DNA from: DAITBA01 sp036824005
GTDB lineage: Bacteria > Pseudomonadota > Gammaproteobacteria > Burkholderiales > Rhodocyclaceae
Assembly: GCA_036824005.1 (NCBI GenBank)
Contig: DAITBA010000009.1
Location: 81,343-145,342 of the forward strand
Direction: 5' to 3'
DNA length: 64,000 nucleotides
Shown in pieces: positions 61,128-64,000 of the stretch (its first letter is position 1; every line of letters starts with the position of its first letter). Position numbers and translations under genes: made by a program. A model generated the notes under the pieces. The model was not told the DNA's origin and did no database searches. It worked only from the letters and a program-made list of their open reading frames with translations.

Positions 61128-63845
61128 ATGCAAACGGAAGATCCCGATTTCTCCGCCGGCCCCGCGCCGGCCAATAGCGCTGCCCGCGCCGCTCTGCTTT
61201 ACGCCTGCTTCGCGTCGGTGTGGATACTGGGTTCCGACCAAGTGGCTGCGCTGATAACCCAGGATCCGGACCGGCTCATCCTGCTGCAGACGCTCAAAGG
61301 CTGGCTGTTCGTCGGCGTTACCGCCCTGCTCCTCTACGTGCTGGTGCGCAGGGCGATGCAAAGAATCAGTGTCTCCGACGCGGCGGCCCGGTCGGGGTTA
61401 GAGGAATACCGTCGCCTGTTCGAGGCCAGTCCTCATCCCATGTGGATTGTCGACCCCGAGCAGCTTCGGTTCCTGGCGGTCAATGAGGCGGCCTTGGAGC
61501 ACTACGGCTTCAGCCGCGCGCAGTTCATGGCGATGTCACTGACCGACGTCGCAGCCCGAGATGGCTTGCTTCCGCTGCTCGGCCCATCCGCGGCAGCCGG
61601 CGGTAGCGCGCCGAGCAAGGGCACGCCGGCCATCCATCGCCACCGCGATGGACACCCGATGCATGTCGAGACCGCGGTCCAGGAAGTAACGTTCGAAGGT
61701 CGTCGAGCCACGCTGATGCTGATCAACGATGTTAGCGATCGCCATCGGGCCGAAGAAGCCCTGCGACTCAGCCGCGATCATCTCCAGAGCCAGCAGAGCG
61801 CCCTCATCGACCTTGTACGCAGCGGCCTGCTTGCCGGCGACGACGCAGGAAAGTCGATTCGCTATCTGACGGAGGTGTCGGCGCGCACCGTAGGTGTGGA
61901 GCGATCGAGCGTCTGGTTGTTCGACGACCAGCGTAGCGCAATCCGGTCTCTGGACCTTTACCAGGCGACGTCCGCCGAGCACAGCGCGGGTGCCGAGTTG
62001 CATACCGAGCAGTTCCCGCACTACTTTCGCGCGCTGGCGCAAGAGGAGGCGGTAGTCGCCGACGATGCTCACTCGCATCCGGCAACCGCGGAGTTCTCCG
62101 AAACGTACCTGATGCCGAACCGCATCGCCTCCATGCTTGATGTTCCCATCCATGTCGAAGGTGAACTGGCCGGCGTCCTGTGTCTTGAACACGTGGGAGC
62201 GCCCTTGTCATGGACACCGGAGCAGCAGTTTTTTGCCATCGCCGTCGCCAATCTGGTGGCGCTGGTCATCGAGCAAGGCAAACGCCGGCAAGCCCAGGAT
62301 AATCTCGCCCGCAGCGAGCGCACCTTCCGCGCCCTGGTCGAGCACGCGCCCGATGCCATCGTCGTGTTCGACGCCGACGAAGGGCGCTTCGTCGACGCGA
62401 ACCCAAACGCCGAGTCGCTGTTCGGCCTGCCCCGCGACGTGCTGCTGAAGACCGACCCGATCGCGCTCAGTCCGCCCGTGCAACCGGACGGCACGAGCTC
62501 CTCGGAGTCGGGTACCAAGTGGATCGAGGCCGCGTTGGCTGGCGAAGTGCCGACGTTCGAGTGGCTGCATCGGGACGCGAACGGAACGGATGTTCTGTGC
62601 GAGGTCAAGCTGCTGCGTTTCCCGGTAGGCGACCGTCGCCTCATCCGCGGCAGCATCCTCGACATCACCGAGCGCAAGCGCGCCGAGCGCGCCCTACGCG
62701 ATAGCGAGGCCCGCTTCCGTGCGCTGATTGAGAGCCTGCCGACGGTGTTCTTCGTTTTCGACGAGCGCGGCCGGCTGCGCTACTGGAACTCTCGCGCCGA
62801 GCAGGCGTCGGGCTACACGGGCGCCGAGATCGCGCAAATGCGCGTGCTCGATTTCATCTCGGCCAAGGACAAGAAGATGGTCGCGCGCCGCATATCCGAG
62901 GCGTTCTCGGGCGGAGAGGCCGAAATCGAGGCGTCGCTGCGCACCCGCGGCGGCAAGGAATTGCCGTTCTACCTGATCGGTCGCAAGGTGTCGCTCGACG
63001 GCGAACCCTGCGTGGTCGGCAATGGCCTGGACATTTCCACGCGCAAGCGCGCCGAGGAGCAGATCAACCAGATCAATGTCCTGCTGGAAAAACGAGTGAG
63101 CGAAAGGACTGCGGAGCTGGCGGCGGCGAACAGGGAGCTGGAGTCCTTCAGTTATTCCGTGTCCCATGACTTGCGTGCGCCGCTGCGCGCCATCGACGGC
63201 TACAGCGCGATCCTTGCCGGCGAGCATGGCGCGGCGCTCGATGACCAAGCCAGAGAACTGCTCAGCCGCGTGCGCCGGGCGGTCCAGCGCATGGGCGAGC
63301 TGATCGACGACCTGCTGGAGCTGTCGCGCCTGAGCCGGCGCGAAATGGTCTGGCGCAACGTGGATCTGTCCGAAATGGCGCGGCACATCGTCGCCGATTT
63401 GCGTGAGCGCGATCAGGCGCGGCAGGTGGACGTAACCATCGCATCCGGCCTGCTCGTCCAGGGTGATCCCTCGCTTTTGCGCGTTGCCCTCGACAATCTG
63501 CTCGGCAACGCCTGGAAATTCACCTCGAAAAGTGCGGCCGCGCGCATCGAACTCGGAACTGCACAGCAGAACGAACGGCGGGCCTACTTCGTCCGGGACA
63601 ACGGCGCCGGCTTCGACATGCGCTACGTCGGCAAGCTCTTCGGCGCCTTCCAACGCCTGCACACCGATCGGGATTTCGCCGGCTCCGGGATCGGACTGGC
63701 GACGGTGCAGCGGATCATCCATCGCCATGGCGGACAAGTCTGGGCCGAAGGCGTTCCCGGCGAAGGGGCGACGTTCTATTTCACGCTAGGCACGGCACCC
63801 GCCCCTGATGGCGAGCGCGGCGAGAAGCAGCGCGCCGCGGCATAA
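61128..63845 (+). CDS. Membrane multi-PAS/GAF sensor histidine kinase
   Basis: A 905-aa hybrid-free sensor kinase from ATG 61128. Two transmembrane helices (about residues 21-43 and 58-78) are followed by PAS (about 95-220), GAF (about 235-390), two more PAS domains (about 400-520 and 525-640), HisKA with phospho-accepting His680 (SYSVSHDLRAPLRAIDGYSAIL) and HATPase (N box NLLGNAWKFTS, G1 DNGAGFDM, G2 GSGIGLATV). The PAS fold suggests small-ligand, heme or redox sensing; specificity is not readable. No response regulator lies in the window, but the genomic region beyond 63845 is not seen. Confidence 0.93.
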   Translation: MQTEDPDFSAGPAPANSAARAALLYACFASVWILGSDQVAALITQDPDRLILLQTLKGWLFVGVTALLLYVLVRRAMQRISVSDAAARSGLEEYRRLFEASPHPMWIVDPEQLRFLAVNEAALEHYGFSRAQFMAMSLTDVAARDGLLPLLGPSAAAGGSAPSKGTPAIHRHRDGHPMHVETAVQEVTFEGRRATLMLINDVSDRHRAEEALRLSRDHLQSQQSALIDLVRSGLLAGDDAGKSIRYLTEVSARTVGVERSSVWLFDDQRSAIRSLDLYQATSAEHSAGAELHTEQFPHYFRALAQEEAVVADDAHSHPATAEFSETYLMPNRIASMLDVPIHVEGELAGVLCLEHVGAPLSWTPEQQFFAIAVANLVALVIEQGKRRQAQDNLARSERTFRALVEHAPDAIVVFDADEGRFVDANPNAESLFGLPRDVLLKTDPIALSPPVQPDGTSSSESGTKWIEAALAGEVPTFEWLHRDANGTDVLCEVKLLRFPVGDRRLIRGSILDITERKRAERALRDSEARFRALIESLPTVFFVFDERGRLRYWNSRAEQASGYTGAEIAQMRVLDFISAKDKKMVARRISEAFSGGEAEIEASLRTRGGKELPFYLIGRKVSLDGEPCVVGNGLDISTRKRAEEQINQINVLLEKRVSERTAELAAANRELESFSYSVSHDLRAPLRAIDGYSAILAGEHGAALDDQARELLSRVRRAVQRMGELIDDLLELSRLSRREMVWRNVDLSEMARHIVADLRERDQARQVDVTIASGLLVQGDPSLLRVALDNLLGNAWKFTSKSAAARIELGTAQQNERRAYFVRDNGAGFDMRYVGKLFGAFQRLHTDRDFAGSGIGLATVQRIIHRHGGQVWAEGVPGEGATFYFTLGTAPAPDGERGEKQRAAA

Positions 63846-64000
63846 CTGCGTTCCTGGCGAGAGGCGCGCGCTCTCAGCTCCGGGACACCGGCGCGCTGTC
63901 GCGCTTGCGCAGGCTACCGAGTAGAAGCGCCAGTAGCCCCAGAATTAAACATAGCGACATATGTAATGCCGCATTGATGGACTATACTGCTGGCAGTTTC

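Noticed and set aside
63874..63960. Minus-strand 28-codon frame with hydrophobic run and RKR, reminiscent of a sorting tail
   Set aside because: Too short, preceded by an in-frame stop, no ribosome site; lacks the Pro-Glu-Pro motif.
63977..64000. ATG opening a frame at the right window edge (begins MDYTAGSF)
   Set aside because: Only eight codons visible and no clear ribosome site; cannot be judged.
1..64000. CRISPR arrays, insertion sequences, phage genes, rRNA
   Set aside because: Looked for regularly spaced repeats, transposase or integrase motifs and rRNA segments; none was seen.

Overview
This is a GC-rich chromosomal window of about 64 kb. It reads as a free-living betaproteobacterium, near Rhodocyclales/Nitrosomonadales. 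That placement is inferred from gene order and protein style: rpoE-rseABC-mucD followed by lepA-lepB-rnc-era-recO-pdxJ-acpS, the rpmF-plsX-fabHDG-acpP-fabF block, the mltG-tmk-holB-pilZ-tatD block, and DUF4845, DUF4936 and RseC-family genes. No rRNA, CRISPR array, prophage, transposase or IS element was seen. Nearly everything is core housekeeping, with a few accessory genes.

Layout. (1) 1-6.7 kb: a periplasm-facing, membrane-anchored formate dehydrogenase locus: partial TorD-type chaperone, small Tat protein, catalytic subunit (Cys rather than Sec), four-cluster Fe-S subunit, small lipoprotein, cytochrome b subunit and a small exported Ala/Lys-rich protein, then a lipoprotein Cu/Zn superoxide dismutase. 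(2) 7-19 kb: tRNA-Asn, an orphan ORF with a C-terminal membrane helix, a class I aminotransferase divergent from uvrB, a low-Mr phosphatase, rne divergent from rluC, then HAD phosphatase, Rieske ferredoxin, SppA, and (minus strand) a tetrapyrrole-methylase-type methyltransferase and Maf. (3) 19-25.8 kb: yceD-rpmF-plsX-fabH-fabD-fabG-acpP-fabF and a YgfX-like gene, for envelope lipid synthesis linked to a ribosomal protein. (4) 25.7-39.4 kb: nadB (minus), then a long, mostly overlapping plus-strand run from rpoE to nagZ, covering the envelope stress regulon core, protein export, RNA processing, DNA repair, cofactor synthesis and cell-wall recycling. (5) 39.4-43.5 kb: efp, a family 5 uracil-DNA glycosylase, uvrC, pgsA and a tRNA Gly-Cys-Leu cluster. 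(6) 43.5-51.3 kb: accessory genes: DUF1178, a NudL-like Nudix hydrolase, a Tat-exported CapA-like protein, DUF2721, a flavin reductase-like protein, a GH57 glycosidase and glycogen synthase. (7) 51.3-64 kb: an ankyrin-tatD-pilZ-holB-tmk-mltG operon (minus), ygfZ, DUF4936, NRDE, GNAT and YkuD proteins, tadA, a Crp/Fnr regulator and a multi-PAS sensor kinase.

I did not find a clearly new multi-gene system. The observations most worth a second look are: an elongation factor P with an arginine tip on a backbone unlike the usual betaproteobacterial one; an FNR-type box between the Crp/Fnr regulator and the sensor kinase; RNA-level signals in the rne leader, before lepA, and between rpmF and plsX; a yceD-rpmF promoter that predicts a leaderless mRNA; and a cytosolic-looking YkuD protein coupled to an acetyltransferase.

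All functional assignments rest on motif and family recognition by eye. No database search was run.
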